This document shows, one piece after another, positions 26,663 through 36,058 of a stretch of DNA of 64,000 nucleotides. Made by a program: the position numbers and the translations under genes. The number at the start of each line of letters is the position of its first letter. Positions within the stretch are counted from its first letter, which is position 1. This DNA is from Aquimarina pacifica. Its GTDB lineage: Bacteria > Bacteroidota > Bacteroidia > Flavobacteriales > Flavobacteriaceae. Location: positions 62,001 to 126,000 of the forward strand of contig NZ_JACC01000021.1 in the NCBI RefSeq assembly GCF_000520955.1, in the 5' to 3' direction. A model generated the notes under the pieces. The model searched no databases and was not told the origin of the DNA. It worked only from the letters and a program-made list of their open reading frames with translations.

Positions 26663-27766
26663 TTATTGTTTTTGTATCTTATTATAATATGCTTTTTCGG
26701 TAACCTCTGACCATTTAGAAACTCTAGTTTGAAAATTAGAATAACTCTCATAGACTTCTTTGGAAAGTGGATCATTGCCTATCATTTCTTTCAAAGCTTC
26801 ATCAGTATACTTACGGAGTGAATCCAGCGTTTCTTTAGAAAATTCTCTGATTTCTACGCTTTCTTCTTTTACTAATTTATCTAGATAGATTCCATTTTGT
26901 TTATCAAACTCTGATAACACCCATACTTGTGCTCGTTTTGATGCGGCTTGTAATGCGGCCTGCAAATGTATTGGCAGTCCATCATATAAATTTTTATTAA
27001 TAAAAAACTCCATTTGAGAACCAGGTTCATGCCATCCTGGTGTGTAATAGTATTTTGCAATTTTATGAAACCCCATTTTATAATCATGATAAGGACCAAT
27101 CCATTCTGTAGCATCAATAACACCACGTTCTAAACTAGTATAAATCTCTCCTCCCGAAACCAATACAGCAGCCCCGCCAGCTTTTTCTAAAACTTTACCC
27201 CCAATACCAGGTAAGCGCATTTTTAACCCCTTTAGGTCTTCGGCAGAATTTATTTCTCGATTAAACCACCCTCCCATCTGAACACCAGTATTTCCTCCCA
27301 TAAAAGGAACTAGATTAAATTTAGCATATGTTTTTTTCCAGAGCTCATATCCGCCACCAGTTTCTAACCATGCTGTAATCTGCTGGCTATTCATGCCAAA
27401 GGGTACTGCTGCAAAAAATTGTGCAGCTGGCGTTTTCCCTGCCCAATAGTATGATGCACCAGATCCCATTTCTATGGTTCCGTTAGAAACAGCATCAAAA
27501 GCTTCTAAAGGCGGAACAAGCTCACCACCACCATATACCTTTATTTTAATTTGTCCGTTGGATAATTCCTCTACCCACTCAGAATATTTTACCGCCACCT
27601 CTCCCAAAACAGGAAAATTCGGAGGCCATGTTGTGGTCATTTTCCAATAAAAAACCTTATCCGGTTTTGTAACATCATAAGATGTCGTATTCATACTCGC
27701 AGGAGGATCTCCGAGACACGAAAGAAAGAAAGATATTATGATAACTAACGCAAAGTACCGTACCAT
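26663..27766 (-). CDS. TRAP transporter substrate-binding lipoprotein (DctP family, TakP-like)
   Basis: About 367 aa from the ATG at 27766, which starts directly at the signal peptide (ATG 27805 adds 13 residues). Instead of a soluble periplasmic form, LSC gives a lipid-anchored binding protein. The DctP fold is clear: MTTTWPPNFP at the first lobe, the hinge region with the conserved substrate-salt-bridge Arg in MRLPGIGGKV, and ATEWIGPYHDYKMGFH plus PGWHEPG in the second lobe. The last two segments are typical of the TakP/2-oxoacid or lactate group, so a 2-oxoacid or hydroxy acid is a likelier ligand than a C4-dicarboxylate. It is the third gene of a DctQ-DctM-DctP operon, 50-90 bp after DctM. 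Confidence 0.9.
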   Translation of the reverse strand: MVRYFALVIIISFFLSCLGDPPASMNTTSYDVTKPDKVFYWKMTTTWPPNFPVLGEVAVKYSEWVEELSNGQIKIKVYGGGELVPPLEAFDAVSNGTIEMGSGASYYWAGKTPAAQFFAAVPFGMNSQQITAWLETGGGYELWKKTYAKFNLVPFMGGNTGVQMGGWFNREINSAEDLKGLKMRLPGIGGKVLEKAGGAAVLVSGGEIYTSLERGVIDATEWIGPYHDYKMGFHKIAKYYYTPGWHEPGSQMEFFINKNLYDGLPIHLQAALQAASKRAQVWVLSEFDKQNGIYLDKLVKEESVEIREFSKETLDSLRKYTDEALKEMIGNDPLSKEVYESYSNFQTRVSKWSEVTEKAYYNKIQKQ

Positions 27767-27856
27767 TTTATTCTTTATATTTTTATGGACCACACTAAAT
27801 TTCATAACGTATTTTTTATCTATTTTTTACTTAATCAAAGTACTTTAAAGGCTATC

Positions 27857-29203
27857 CTATTGGGTAGTCAAAATAATCTCAGGGAAAAAGAATACAATCC
27901 CCAAAATCAATAGTTGAATCCCTATAAACGGAATAATCCCTTTGTAAATCTGACTGGTTTTCACTTCTTCTGGTGCTACACCTTTGAGATAAAATAATGC
28001 AAATCCAAAAGGCGGTGTCAAAAAAGAGGTTTGTAAATTTAGCGCAATCAGCACACCGACCCATAGCATATCCATACCAAAAGCATTAAAAATCGGCGTT
28101 ACTACGGGAACGATAATAAAAATAATCTCTATAAAATCAATAAAGAACCCAGCAATAAAAATAATTACCATAACCAATAACAAGAATAATACTGGTGTTA
28201 ACTCAGAGTTCATTATTACTTCTTGTAAATATGCATCTCCTCCCAAAGTTCTAAATACTAATGTAAATGTTGTCGCCCCCAATAATATAAAAAACACCAT
28301 GGATGTTAGCCGAGCTGTTTCTTGTACAACTTCTTTTAATATTTTTATGGAGAATTTTTTTTGAAATATTGTCAACATAGTAGCACCTAGTGCCCCTATC
28401 GCCGAAGCTTCTGTCGGCGATGCAATTCCTAAAAAAATAGAACCTAAAACCAACATAATCAAAACTATAGGAAGCACCATCACTTTTATTATTTTAGACA
28501 CAAAATGATGGTCTCTAAATTCTAAAATCTCTTCTTTCGGAATACTTGGGGCATACTCTTTATGTATAAACGATATAATTAGTATGTAGATACTGTATAA
28601 AGTAACAAGAAGTATTCCTGGCACAATAGCTACAGAAAATAAGGTCCCCACATCAACCGAAGCCGCTCCTCTTGATGAGCTGTTTATGGTGTCGGCTAAC
28701 AAGACCAATACTATAGACGGAGGAATAATTTGCCCTAGTGTTCCTGACGAAGCAATTACTCCTGTTGCTAGTTCTGTTTTATACCCTCGCTTAAGCATTG
28801 TGGGCAAACTAATAAGTCCCATAGTGACCACAGTTGCTCCTACAATACCAGTAGATGCTGCTAATAATGCCCCTACAATAACAACCGAAATTGCGAGACC
28901 TCCTGGGATGCGACCAAATAACATGGCCATCGTTTCTAACAAACTTTGCGCTAATCCAGATTTTTCTAACATGATCCCCATGAATACAAATAAAGGAACC
29001 GCCATCAATACATAATTATTAACTACTCCCATGATTCTTGAGGGTAATAAATAAAATATTGACATTTGGAATATTTCGGGAGCAAAAATTGATACTGCAA
29101 AAGCAAAAGCAATAGAAACCCCTCCTAAAGTAAAGGCCACAGGATATCCTCTCAAAATAAGAATAAAAACAGCTGCAAATAATACTATTGCGAGATACCC
29201 CAT
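27857..29203 (-). CDS. dctM: TRAP transporter large permease (DctM family)
   Basis: A 448-aa polytopic protein of standard DctM length with about 12 membrane segments. Family features include PLFVFMGIMLEKSG, the GGLAISVVIVGALLAASTGIVGATVV stretch and the C-terminal NLQTSFLTPPFGFALFYLKG segment. It forms the Na+-driven translocation channel, working elevator-like with DctQ. Its ATG shares one base with the DctQ stop (TAATG at 29201-29205), indicating tight translational coupling. Confidence 0.95.
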   Translation of the reverse strand: MGYLAIVLFAAVFILILRGYPVAFTLGGVSIAFAFAVSIFAPEIFQMSIFYLLPSRIMGVVNNYVLMAVPLFVFMGIMLEKSGLAQSLLETMAMLFGRIPGGLAISVVIVGALLAASTGIVGATVVTMGLISLPTMLKRGYKTELATGVIASSGTLGQIIPPSIVLVLLADTINSSSRGAASVDVGTLFSVAIVPGILLVTLYSIYILIISFIHKEYAPSIPKEEILEFRDHHFVSKIIKVMVLPIVLIMLVLGSIFLGIASPTEASAIGALGATMLTIFQKKFSIKILKEVVQETARLTSMVFFILLGATTFTLVFRTLGGDAYLQEVIMNSELTPVLFLLLVMVIIFIAGFFIDFIEIIFIIVPVVTPIFNAFGMDMLWVGVLIALNLQTSFLTPPFGFALFYLKGVAPEEVKTSQIYKGIIPFIGIQLLILGIVFFFPEIILTTQ

Positions 29204-29700
29204 TACTTCTTACTTATTATTTGAATAGATTTAAGCATATGGGACACCCCCTGAAGCAACAAAAACGTAAACCCCAAAGTGATACAAAATTTAAGTACAT
29301 ATAATGCTGGGAGTCCTCCTGGTTGTGGAGAACTTTCGCCCATCAAAAAAGAAGACATACCATAATACCAAGATGAAACTATTACAACATAACACCAAGG
29401 AATCAATAAAAAAACACCTCCTAAAAGGTCTATCCAAGCTTTTCTTTTATCTGATAATCGGGTATAAAACACATCAACTCGAACATGCTTTTCATATTTA
29501 AAAGTATATCCTGATGATAATAAAAATAGCATCCCAAAGAGATATATTTCTAATTCGATCATCCATACATATGTAAACTCAAAAACATATCTAATAACAA
29601 CATCCAAACTAATAACAACTGCCAATAATACTGAAGTCCAACTTACTACGACACCAATTTTTTCTCCAAGCCAATCAAGAAAACTTATTAATTTCTGCAT
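29203..29700 (-). CDS. dctQ: TRAP transporter small permease (DctQ family)
   Basis: A 165-aa four-helix membrane protein. A central segment around the FTYVWMIELEIYLFG pattern and VRVDVFY is typical of DctQ. It pairs with DctM to form the TRAP membrane complex. It is the promoter-proximal gene of the operon; no clear -7 box was seen upstream. Confidence 0.92.
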   Translation of the reverse strand: MQKLISFLDWLGEKIGVVVSWTSVLLAVVISLDVVIRYVFEFTYVWMIELEIYLFGMLFLLSSGYTFKYEKHVRVDVFYTRLSDKRKAWIDLLGGVFLLIPWCYVVIVSSWYYGMSSFLMGESSPQPGGLPALYVLKFCITLGFTFLLLQGVSHMLKSIQIISKK

Positions 29701-29829
29701 CCAATGATCTATGTTGTGATTTTTTCAGGATGAAGATACTAAAATTTAGATGTATTTCATTTCATCATATAGTATACTATGTGGTAGATATCAACTATAA
29801 AATGATTTATAGTTACTACATATGAAATA

Positions 29830-30591
29830 CTATCTCACAAAAACCAACTCCCCAGGTTTAGTTGTATGTTCTTCACTAAAACCATACCCCTCATAATTAA
29901 ATCCTTTTAGATCCTCGATAGTTTCGGCATTTGTATCAATGATGTAGCGAACCATCATACCTCTTGCTTTTTTTGCAAAAAAACTAATCATCTTTAACTT
30001 GTCACCTTTCCAGTCCTTAAACTGTGGTGTTATAATAGGTACTTTCAACAATTTCTTGTCTATCACACTAAAATATTCGTTGCTCGCAAGGTTTACAAAT
30101 AATTCATCCTCTGCAAGCTCGTCATTAAGATGTTGAGTAACTTCCTTTTTCCAGAATTCGTATAGGTTATTTTTACGACCTACCTTTAGCTTTGTACCCA
30201 TTTCTAATCGATATGGTTGTATCAGGTCTAATGGTTTTATAATTCCGTATAGACCTGAAAGAATTCGTAATCTATCTTGAAGCATATCCAATTTTTCTTC
30301 GGGAATCGTGTAAGCATCTAGACCAGTGTACACATCACCATTAAATGCATATACTGCCTGTCGCGCATTTTGGTTAGTAAAAGGAAGTTTCCAATCCTGA
30401 TTACGCTGCCAATTGAGTTGTGCCAGTTTATCACTGATACTCATTAATTCAGAAAGCTTTTTAGGGGATTTTTTTTGTAATAGAATATTTAATTTTTCTG
30501 CTTCTGATAAAAAAACAGGTTCCGTATACTTTTTAGTAGGCAACTGGGTTTCAAAATCTAGGGACTTTGCTGGAGATACAACTATTTTCAT
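29830..30591 (-). CDS. yaaA: Peroxide stress protein YaaA (UPF0246/DUF328)
   Basis: A 253-aa cytoplasmic protein of standard length. It begins with the family signature [14 protein letters not shown] and contains YxFNGDVYxGLDA (about 92-104), [25 protein letters not shown] (about 128-152) and [12 protein letters not shown]. In Escherichia coli YaaA belongs to the OxyR regulon and limits intracellular iron and oxidative damage to DNA. It is monocistronic here. Its 3' end is 130 bp from the DctQ gene; no OxyR-like site can be assigned by eye. Confidence 0.95.
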   Translation of the reverse strand: MKIVVSPAKSLDFETQLPTKKYTEPVFLSEAEKLNILLQKKSPKKLSELMSISDKLAQLNWQRNQDWKLPFTNQNARQAVYAFNGDVYTGLDAYTIPEEKLDMLQDRLRILSGLYGIIKPLDLIQPYRLEMGTKLKVGRKNNLYEFWKKEVTQHLNDELAEDELFVNLASNEYFSVIDKKLLKVPIITPQFKDWKGDKLKMISFFAKKARGMMVRYIIDTNAETIEDLKGFNYEGYGFSEEHTTKPGELVFVR

Positions 30592-30750
30592 TGAAATTAT
30601 TTTTTCTTATTCAAAAATACAATTGTGTATTGAATATTAAAATCTACCAACGTATTTCTTATCTATTGTACAATTTATAAAAGCTATATCAACTAGATAC
30701 TTTGTACTACTAATTTAACACCTATAATAAGTTCTGGGGTATTCTTCATA

Positions 30751-30783
30751 AAAAAAGCCTGTCTCCGAGAGACAGGCTTTTTT
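30751..30783. terminator. Bidirectional terminator downstream of the cold-shock gene
   Basis: The perfect 9-bp stem GCCTGTCTC/GAGACAGGC (30757-30765 and 30769-30777) has a 3-nt loop, flanked by six A on the left and six T on the right. It ends the csp transcript 20-50 bp past its stop and may also work in the other direction. Confidence 0.92.
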
Positions 30784-30805
30784 CTTTAAAAGAGTCAAAT
30801 GTATA

Positions 30806-30997
30806 TTATAATACTTTCACGTTTACCGCGTTTAATCCTTTTTTTCCTTCTTGTAGATCAAACTCTACTTCATCACCTTCACGCACTTCGTCGATTAATC
30901 CTGAAATGTGTACAAAATGATCTTTGTTCGATCCTTCTTCTGTTATGAATCCAAATCCTTTGGAGTCATTAAAAAATTTTACTGTTCCTTTGTTCAT
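30806..30997 (-). CDS. Cold-shock domain protein (CspA family)
   Basis: A 63-aa single cold-shock domain protein. RNP1 (KGFGFIT, about 13-19) and RNP2 (HFVHIS, about 27-32) are intact. Such proteins bind single-stranded RNA and DNA and melt RNA secondary structure. The transcript starts within the 241-bp gap to rluD, so a long 5' leader, typical of csp genes, is possible. A strong hairpin terminator follows. Confidence 0.95.
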   Translation of the reverse strand: MNKGTVKFFNDSKGFGFITEEGSNKDHFVHISGLIDEVREGDEVEFDLQEGKKGLNAVNVKVL

Positions 30998-31238
30998 TAT
31001 AATTTATTAAAACGCGAATGTACCATTATTTCCCGAGTAATCTCTATTTATTTCAAATTAAAGTTCTTAATAACTTTAATTTAATGTTTTCTAAATAATA
31101 GATAGCACTTCATATCATCATTATTTTAAAAACACACATTACGTACAACCTCAAAAAAAACATACAAATCACAGATAACATGCACTCTAAAAAAACAAAC
31201 AAGTACCAAAAGCTTTTGATACCATTTGATTATTATAT

Positions 31239-32288
31239 CTATTTTTGATCTAATTGATTTTTTGCATAATTACTCCACCGTTCTACACATTGCTGTATAT
31301 CATCAGGAATCGTAGACTCAAAATGCATAGATTCTCCTGTGATAGGGTGTTCAAAACCAAGTGTTCGGGCATGAAGTGCTTGTCTGGGTAATATTTTAAA
31401 ACAATTTTCTACAAACTGTTTATATTTTGTAAATGTGGTACCCTTTAGTATTTTTTCGCCGCCATATCGTTCATCATTAAAAAGAGTATGACCGATATAC
31501 TTCATATGTACTCTAATTTGATGGGTTCGCCCTGTCTCTAATCTACAAGAGACCAAAGTTACATATCCCAATCGTTCTAATACCTTATAATGTGTTATTG
31601 CTGGTTTTCCTTTCTCGGCATCGTCACCTTCAAAAACGGTATTTTGAAGTCTATTCTTTGGATGACGACCTATATTTCCCTCAATAGTTCCTTCTTCTTC
31701 CTCTATATTACCCCAAACAAGAGCTACATATTCTCGTCTACTAGTCTTATTAAAAAACTGTCTAGACAAATGTGTCATTGCTTCCTCTGTTTTTGCAATC
31801 ACTAACAACCCACTAGTATCTTTGTCAATACGATGTACTAAACCTGGACGATCACTACTATTATTAGGTAAATTATCAAAATGATAAATCAATGCATTAA
31901 TTAAGGTTCCTGAATAATTACCATGACCGGGATGCACTACCATTCCTGCAGGTTTATTAACTACCAATAATACATCATCTTCATATACAATATCTAAAGG
32001 AATATTTTCTGGTGTTAATAAATTCTCATAAGGAGGGTATGCAAATAATACGCGAACTACATCATTAGGTTTTACCTTGTAATTAGATTTTACAGGAATA
32101 TCATTAACAAATACACTTCCATCTTTGGCTGCTTGCTGTATCTTGTTTCTTGTTGCGTTTTCGACAAAATTCATTAAAAATTTATCAACCCTTAGAGGCA
32201 CTTGGCCAGGTCCTGCAACAAAACGATGATGTTCATATAAATCATCTTCATTTGCATCAAAATCGCCGCTACCTTTTTGTTCTTCCAA
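31239..32288 (-). CDS. rluD: RluA/RluD-family 23S rRNA pseudouridine synthase
   Basis: 349 aa. An S4 RNA-binding domain comes first (about 35-90: LRVDKFLMNFVENATRNKIQ), then the synthase domain with VVNKPAGMVVHPG (about 110-122) and the catalytic Asp in HRIDKDTSGLLVIAK (about 150-164). It isomerises uridines in 23S rRNA. The start is odd: the reading frame begins at TTG (32286-32288), with no in-frame ATG before the upstream stop; the first internal ATG would delete part of the S4 domain. It follows the PASTA gene with a 20-bp gap, forming an operon opposite to ddl, a conserved flavobacterial layout. Confidence 0.93.
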   Translation of the reverse strand: MEEQKGSGDFDANEDDLYEHHRFVAGPGQVPLRVDKFLMNFVENATRNKIQQAAKDGSVFVNDIPVKSNYKVKPNDVVRVLFAYPPYENLLTPENIPLDIVYEDDVLLVVNKPAGMVVHPGHGNYSGTLINALIYHFDNLPNNSSDRPGLVHRIDKDTSGLLVIAKTEEAMTHLSRQFFNKTSRREYVALVWGNIEEEEGTIEGNIGRHPKNRLQNTVFEGDDAEKGKPAITHYKVLERLGYVTLVSCRLETGRTHQIRVHMKYIGHTLFNDERYGGEKILKGTTFTKYKQFVENCFKILPRQALHARTLGFEHPITGESMHFESTIPDDIQQCVERWSNYAKNQLDQK

Positions 32289-32308
32289 AATGATCGTTGT
32301 ATATTAAA

Positions 32309-32905
32309 TTAATTAGAAAGGTTTATTGTTGCTCTTTCACCATCTCCCAGAACCAAATCTATCGTAGATGTTTTCATTAGTTTTGTTCCTGGCTTTAATC
32401 TTTTACCTTTATGACGAAGCTCCAAAACCATATCTTTTGCAATGTTTGGTAAATAGGTAATTTCACCTATTTTAAATCCAAGAGCAATCAACTTTGGTTG
32501 CGCTTGTCTTCTGGTTCTTTGGATTACATCTGGCACTTCAATTTTTCGATAACCCGAAGGGTTAAGTGTAACATAGATTTTACGGTTTTCTTTTACCTCA
32601 CTCCCTGCAACAGGATTTTGTTCTACTACAGAATATTTCGGAAAATCAGGATTAAAATTAGCAGAATCCTGAACCTCATATCTCAATTGTTTTGCTTCAA
32701 GTATTTTACTTACTTCATCTAATGTACTTTTACTTAAACTTGGCACCACAATATGCTGATTGTGATTCGTTGTACTTTCTAACCATTGCAAAGCTATGTA
32801 TGATAAAATAACAAGCATTGCTATACCTAAAACCAATTGAACTAAAAACATTTTACTATATATAAACTTAAAAAGACCTTTAAAGAAATTAATAAATGTA
32901 TCCAT
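32309..32905 (-). CDS. PASTA-domain membrane protein
   Basis: 198 aa. One N-terminal transmembrane helix (about 19-42) anchors two PASTA domains (about 52-112 and 118-185; IVVPSLSKSTLDEV and IEVPDVIQRTRRQA). PASTA domains bind peptidoglycan or beta-lactam-like ligands in kinases and PBPs, but here there is no kinase or transpeptidase domain. It is co-transcribed with rluD and divergent from ddl, which suggests a cell-wall-linked function (inference). Confidence 0.9.
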   Translation of the reverse strand: MDTFINFFKGLFKFIYSKMFLVQLVLGIAMLVILSYIALQWLESTTNHNQHIVVPSLSKSTLDEVSKILEAKQLRYEVQDSANFNPDFPKYSVVEQNPVAGSEVKENRKIYVTLNPSGYRKIEVPDVIQRTRRQAQPKLIALGFKIGEITYLPNIAKDMVLELRHKGKRLKPGTKLMKTSTIDLVLGDGERATINLSN

Positions 32906-33047
32906 TGGTTATTACTATTTTTTAGTAGAGTAGAAACTGTTTTTCTATATTTTGATACTCGTTAATGTTTATTAACAATATATCTTCAATATTTTCGACA
33001 AATATATAAAAACGGAAAGTTATACCCTTTTCTTATTAGATAAATGA

Positions 33048-33055
33048 TATTTTTG
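33048..33055 (+). promoter_or_regulatory. Putative -7 box of ddl
   Basis: TATTTTTG matches the flavobacterial TAnnTTTG element and lies 23 bp before the ddl ATG. A -33 TTG at the usual 17-19 bp spacing is not evident. Confidence 0.5.
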
Positions 33056-33078
33056 TTTTTTTCTAAACTAATTTAATC

Positions 33079-34053
33079 ATGAAAAACATAGCCATTTTGA
33101 TGGGAGGATATTCAAGTGAATTTGAAATCTCTATCCAGAGTGGAAACGTGGTCTACAAAAACCTAAATAGAAATAAATACGTTCCGTTTCGTATTCATAT
33201 CACTCAAAAAGACTGGTATTATGTTGATGATAATGACCAAAAGCATGCGATAGATAAAAATGATTTTTCTTTGATGTTAGGCACTTCTAAAATTACTTTT
33301 GATGCTGCTTTTAATACGGTTCATGGTTCTCCGGGAGAAGATGGTTTGCTTCAAGCATATCTAGAATTAATAGGAATCCCTCAGACATCCTGTGATTTTT
33401 ATCAAGCGGCGCTTACCTTTAATAAACGTGATTGCATTAGTACCTTAAAACCTTATGGGATCCCTACCGCCACCAATTACTTTCTTAATAAAGGAGATGC
33501 TGTTAATGAACAAGAAATTATAGATACAGTTGGTCTACCTTGTTTTGTAAAAGCAAATAAGGCAGGGAGTAGTTATGGGGTTTCTAAAGTAAAAAAAGCT
33601 GAAGAATTACTACCTGCTATTGAAGTCGCCTACAAAGAGGATGATGAAATTATTATTGAATCTTTTCTAAGCGGAACTGAAGTTTCTGTTGGTGTTATTA
33701 AGTACAAAGGAAAAGATACAGTTTTGCCAATCACCGAAATTGTTACCGAAAATGATTTTTTTGATTTTGAAGCAAAGTATTTAGGAAAGTCCGAAGAAAT
33801 TACTCCTGCGCGTCTCTCTGATGAAGACACTAAAAAGGTAAAAAACCTTGCGCTTCAGGTGTATCAAATCTTAAAAATGAAAGGGTTTTCTAGGAGTGAG
33901 TATATATTTCATAACGGAGAACCCCATTTTGTAGAAATGAATACCAATCCAGGATTGAGTGAAGCTAGTATTTTACCACAACAAGCACAAGCGCATGGTA
34001 TCTCATTACAGGAGCTACTATCTAGTGTGATAGAGGAATGCTTGACTAAGTAA
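33079..34053 (+). CDS. ddl: D-alanine--D-alanine ligase
   Basis: 324 aa, ATP-grasp fold. Typical segments are GGYSSEFEISIQSG (about 8-21), the HGSPGEDG substrate loop (about 90-97), PCFVKANKAGSSYGV (ATP site) and the C-terminal FVEMNTNPGLSEASILPQQA. It joins two D-Ala into the dipeptide terminus of peptidoglycan precursors in the cytoplasm. It starts a plus-strand pair with coaD, 78 bp apart, and sits back-to-back with PASTA/rluD. Confidence 0.96.
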   Translation: MKNIAILMGGYSSEFEISIQSGNVVYKNLNRNKYVPFRIHITQKDWYYVDDNDQKHAIDKNDFSLMLGTSKITFDAAFNTVHGSPGEDGLLQAYLELIGIPQTSCDFYQAALTFNKRDCISTLKPYGIPTATNYFLNKGDAVNEQEIIDTVGLPCFVKANKAGSSYGVSKVKKAEELLPAIEVAYKEDDEIIIESFLSGTEVSVGVIKYKGKDTVLPITEIVTENDFFDFEAKYLGKSEEITPARLSDEDTKKVKNLALQVYQILKMKGFSRSEYIFHNGEPHFVEMNTNPGLSEASILPQQAQAHGISLQELLSSVIEECLTK

Positions 34054-34098
34054 AACTAAAAATCTCTCTTAAGAACTAAAAATATAGATTAGTAGTTT

Positions 34099-34106
34099 TA
34101 TATTTG
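34099..34106 (+). promoter_or_regulatory. Putative -7 box of coaD
   Basis: TATATTTG, an exact TAnnTTTG match, lies 25 bp before the coaD ATG. coaD may thus be transcribed from its own promoter as well as from ddl. Confidence 0.5.
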
Positions 34107-34131
34107 TAATATATCGAAAAATCATTCAGTA

Positions 34132-34599
34132 ATGAGAAGAGCCGTTTTTCCCGGATCATTTGATCCTATAACTTTAGGACACTATGATATTATAGAAAGG
34201 GGCCTTACATTGTTTGATGAAATTATACTTGCTATTGGTGTAAATGCTGAAAAAAAATATATGTTCTCGCTCGATGAGCGTATGTATTTTATTAAAGAAG
34301 CGTTCAAAAATGAACCAAAAATCAAAGTAATGACCTACAAGGGGCTTACAGTAGACTTTTGTAAACAGCAAAATTCAGAATTTATCTTAAGAGGATTAAG
34401 AAATCCTGCAGACTTTGAATTCGAAAAAGCAATTGCACATACTAACAGACAACTTACCGAAATAGAAACTGTTTTTTTATTAACATCTTCAGGGAAAAGC
34501 TACATCTCATCCTCTATTGTGCGTGACGTAATTCGTAATAATGGAGATTATACAGGATTAGTACCCGATACGGTTAGAATAAAAAGTAATAAGAGATAA
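34132..34599 (+). CDS. coaD: Phosphopantetheine adenylyltransferase
   Basis: 155 aa, standard length. The nucleotidyltransferase HxGH-type motif is present in GSFDPITLGHYDIIERG (Thr14/His17 area), with RGLRNPADFEFE in the middle and SSSIVRD near the end. It makes dephospho-CoA from 4'-phosphopantetheine and ATP, the penultimate step of CoA synthesis. Confidence 0.97.
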   Translation: MRRAVFPGSFDPITLGHYDIIERGLTLFDEIILAIGVNAEKKYMFSLDERMYFIKEAFKNEPKIKVMTYKGLTVDFCKQQNSEFILRGLRNPADFEFEKAIAHTNRQLTEIETVFLLTSSGKSYISSSIVRDVIRNNGDYTGLVPDTVRIKSNKR

Positions 34600-34635
34600 A
34601 ACTATTTCTCTTTATATAATCCTATTATTTTTTCA

Positions 34636-34643
34636 TATTTTTG
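34636..34643 (+). promoter_or_regulatory. Putative -7 box of the barrel protein gene
   Basis: TATTTTTG matching TAnnTTTG, 66 bp before the ATG at 34710. No clear -33 partner. Confidence 0.4.
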
Positions 34644-34709
34644 CAGCTGCATAGAATGTTTCCTACCCTTATGCATTTTTAAAAACTAATTTCTATAAGT
34701 TAAAAATTC

Positions 34710-35915
34710 ATGACAAAAACAAATGCTTTGTTCGCATTTCTAATTTTGTTTGCCATAAACTCGTATGCGCAAATCAAATTTGAAAAAGGTTCCTTTATAT
34801 TCAATAACGGACTTAAAACAGATTGTCTTATCAAAAATGTTGACTGGGAGTATGCACCTTCTAAACTAGTTTATAAACTAACTGAAGACAGTGATGAAAA
34901 GACAATCGAAACTACTAATATAAAAGAGTTTCAAATTGATCAATTTTCAAAATACATTAAGGCTAGAGTAAAAATTGACACTTCAAAAACAGACCTGACT
35001 AACTTAAGTAAAAAAAGAAGCCCTGAATGGTCTGAAGAAAGGGAAATAATGTTAGAAGTTTTGATAGAAGGCAAAGCATCACTGTATAAATATACCTCTA
35101 ATGCCCTAAATGTATTTTTCTACAAAACAGAGAACACCGAAATAAATCAACTTATTTTCAAGAAGTATTCAACTGACAATCTAAACATTAGAACAAATTA
35201 TAGGTATAGGCAGCAACTTACATCAGATGTGTATTGTGAAGACATTTCACTAACAAAAATTAACAACCTCAACTACTACAAAAATGAATTGACAAAATAT
35301 TTCAGATCTTTTAATGAATGCCATGGACAAAATTTTAAGGACTATGAAAGATCGAAAAATCGAAATTTTGTAAACCTGAACATTAGACCAGGTATTGATT
35401 ACACCTCTGTTGAAATTCGTCATGATCGGCGTAGTAGATTAAATTCTAAATTTGACTCTGAAATAAAATGGAGATTAGGGGCCGAATTTGAATTCATACT
35501 TCCGATGAAAAAAAATAAATGGAGTATTACTATAGAACCTACATATACATCATTTAATTCTGAAAAAGGAACGACTTCTAATGGGGAACAGGCTATAATA
35601 GATTATTCTTCTCTAGAATTTGTTTTTGGACTCAGACATTATGCATTCTTTAATGATAATTCTAAACTTTTTTTTAATGCAGGTGCTCTAATGGGCATGA
35701 ACCTAAGTTCAGAATTAAACCAATCAGGAATTACATTACCTATTGACAAAAGATTCAATTATAGTTCGATTACCTTTGGTCTTGGATATAAATATAAAAG
35801 ATGGAGTAGCGAACTTCGCTTTTATACACCAAAAGCCCTTATTAAATATGATTATGATTGGAGAGATTCCTTACTTAAAAAAACTTCTTTTATACTGGGA
35901 TATCAAATATTTTAA
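34710..35915 (+). CDS. Outer-membrane beta-barrel family protein
   Basis: 401 aa with a Sec signal peptide (ALFAFLILFAINSYAQ, cleaved after about 20). Residues about 25-200 form an N-terminal soluble part of unknown fold. Residues about 215-401 show alternating amphipathic strands and aromatic girdles (VNLNIRPGIDYTSVEI, KWSITIEPTYTSF, EFVFGLRHYAFF, FGLGYKYKRWSSELRFYT) and end in an aromatic terminal residue (IF), typical of an eight-strand outer-membrane barrel. The specific function is unknown. It is monocistronic and followed by a very strong terminator. Confidence 0.75.
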   Translation: MTKTNALFAFLILFAINSYAQIKFEKGSFIFNNGLKTDCLIKNVDWEYAPSKLVYKLTEDSDEKTIETTNIKEFQIDQFSKYIKARVKIDTSKTDLTNLSKKRSPEWSEEREIMLEVLIEGKASLYKYTSNALNVFFYKTENTEINQLIFKKYSTDNLNIRTNYRYRQQLTSDVYCEDISLTKINNLNYYKNELTKYFRSFNECHGQNFKDYERSKNRNFVNLNIRPGIDYTSVEIRHDRRSRLNSKFDSEIKWRLGAEFEFILPMKKNKWSITIEPTYTSFNSEKGTTSNGEQAIIDYSSLEFVFGLRHYAFFNDNSKLFFNAGALMGMNLSSELNQSGITLPIDKRFNYSSITFGLGYKYKRWSSELRFYTPKALIKYDYDWRDSLLKKTSFILGYQIF

Positions 35916-35935
35916 GGAAAAAACACCTTGCGTAT

Positions 35936-35983
35936 GATGAACTACTTAATTTGTTTTATCACATTAAGTAGTTCATCTTTTTT
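35936..35983 (+). terminator. Strong rho-independent terminator
   Basis: The perfect 15-bp stem GATGAACTACTTAAT (35936-35950) with ATTAAGTAGTTCATC (35963-35977) is followed by six T. It ends the barrel-protein transcript. Confidence 0.93.
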
Positions 35984-36058
35984 ATTGTATAGTACAAAAG
36001 CACCATCCTAAAAACTAAACCTTTCTGTGTATCTTTAGTCTTATTCAAAAGCGACCAC

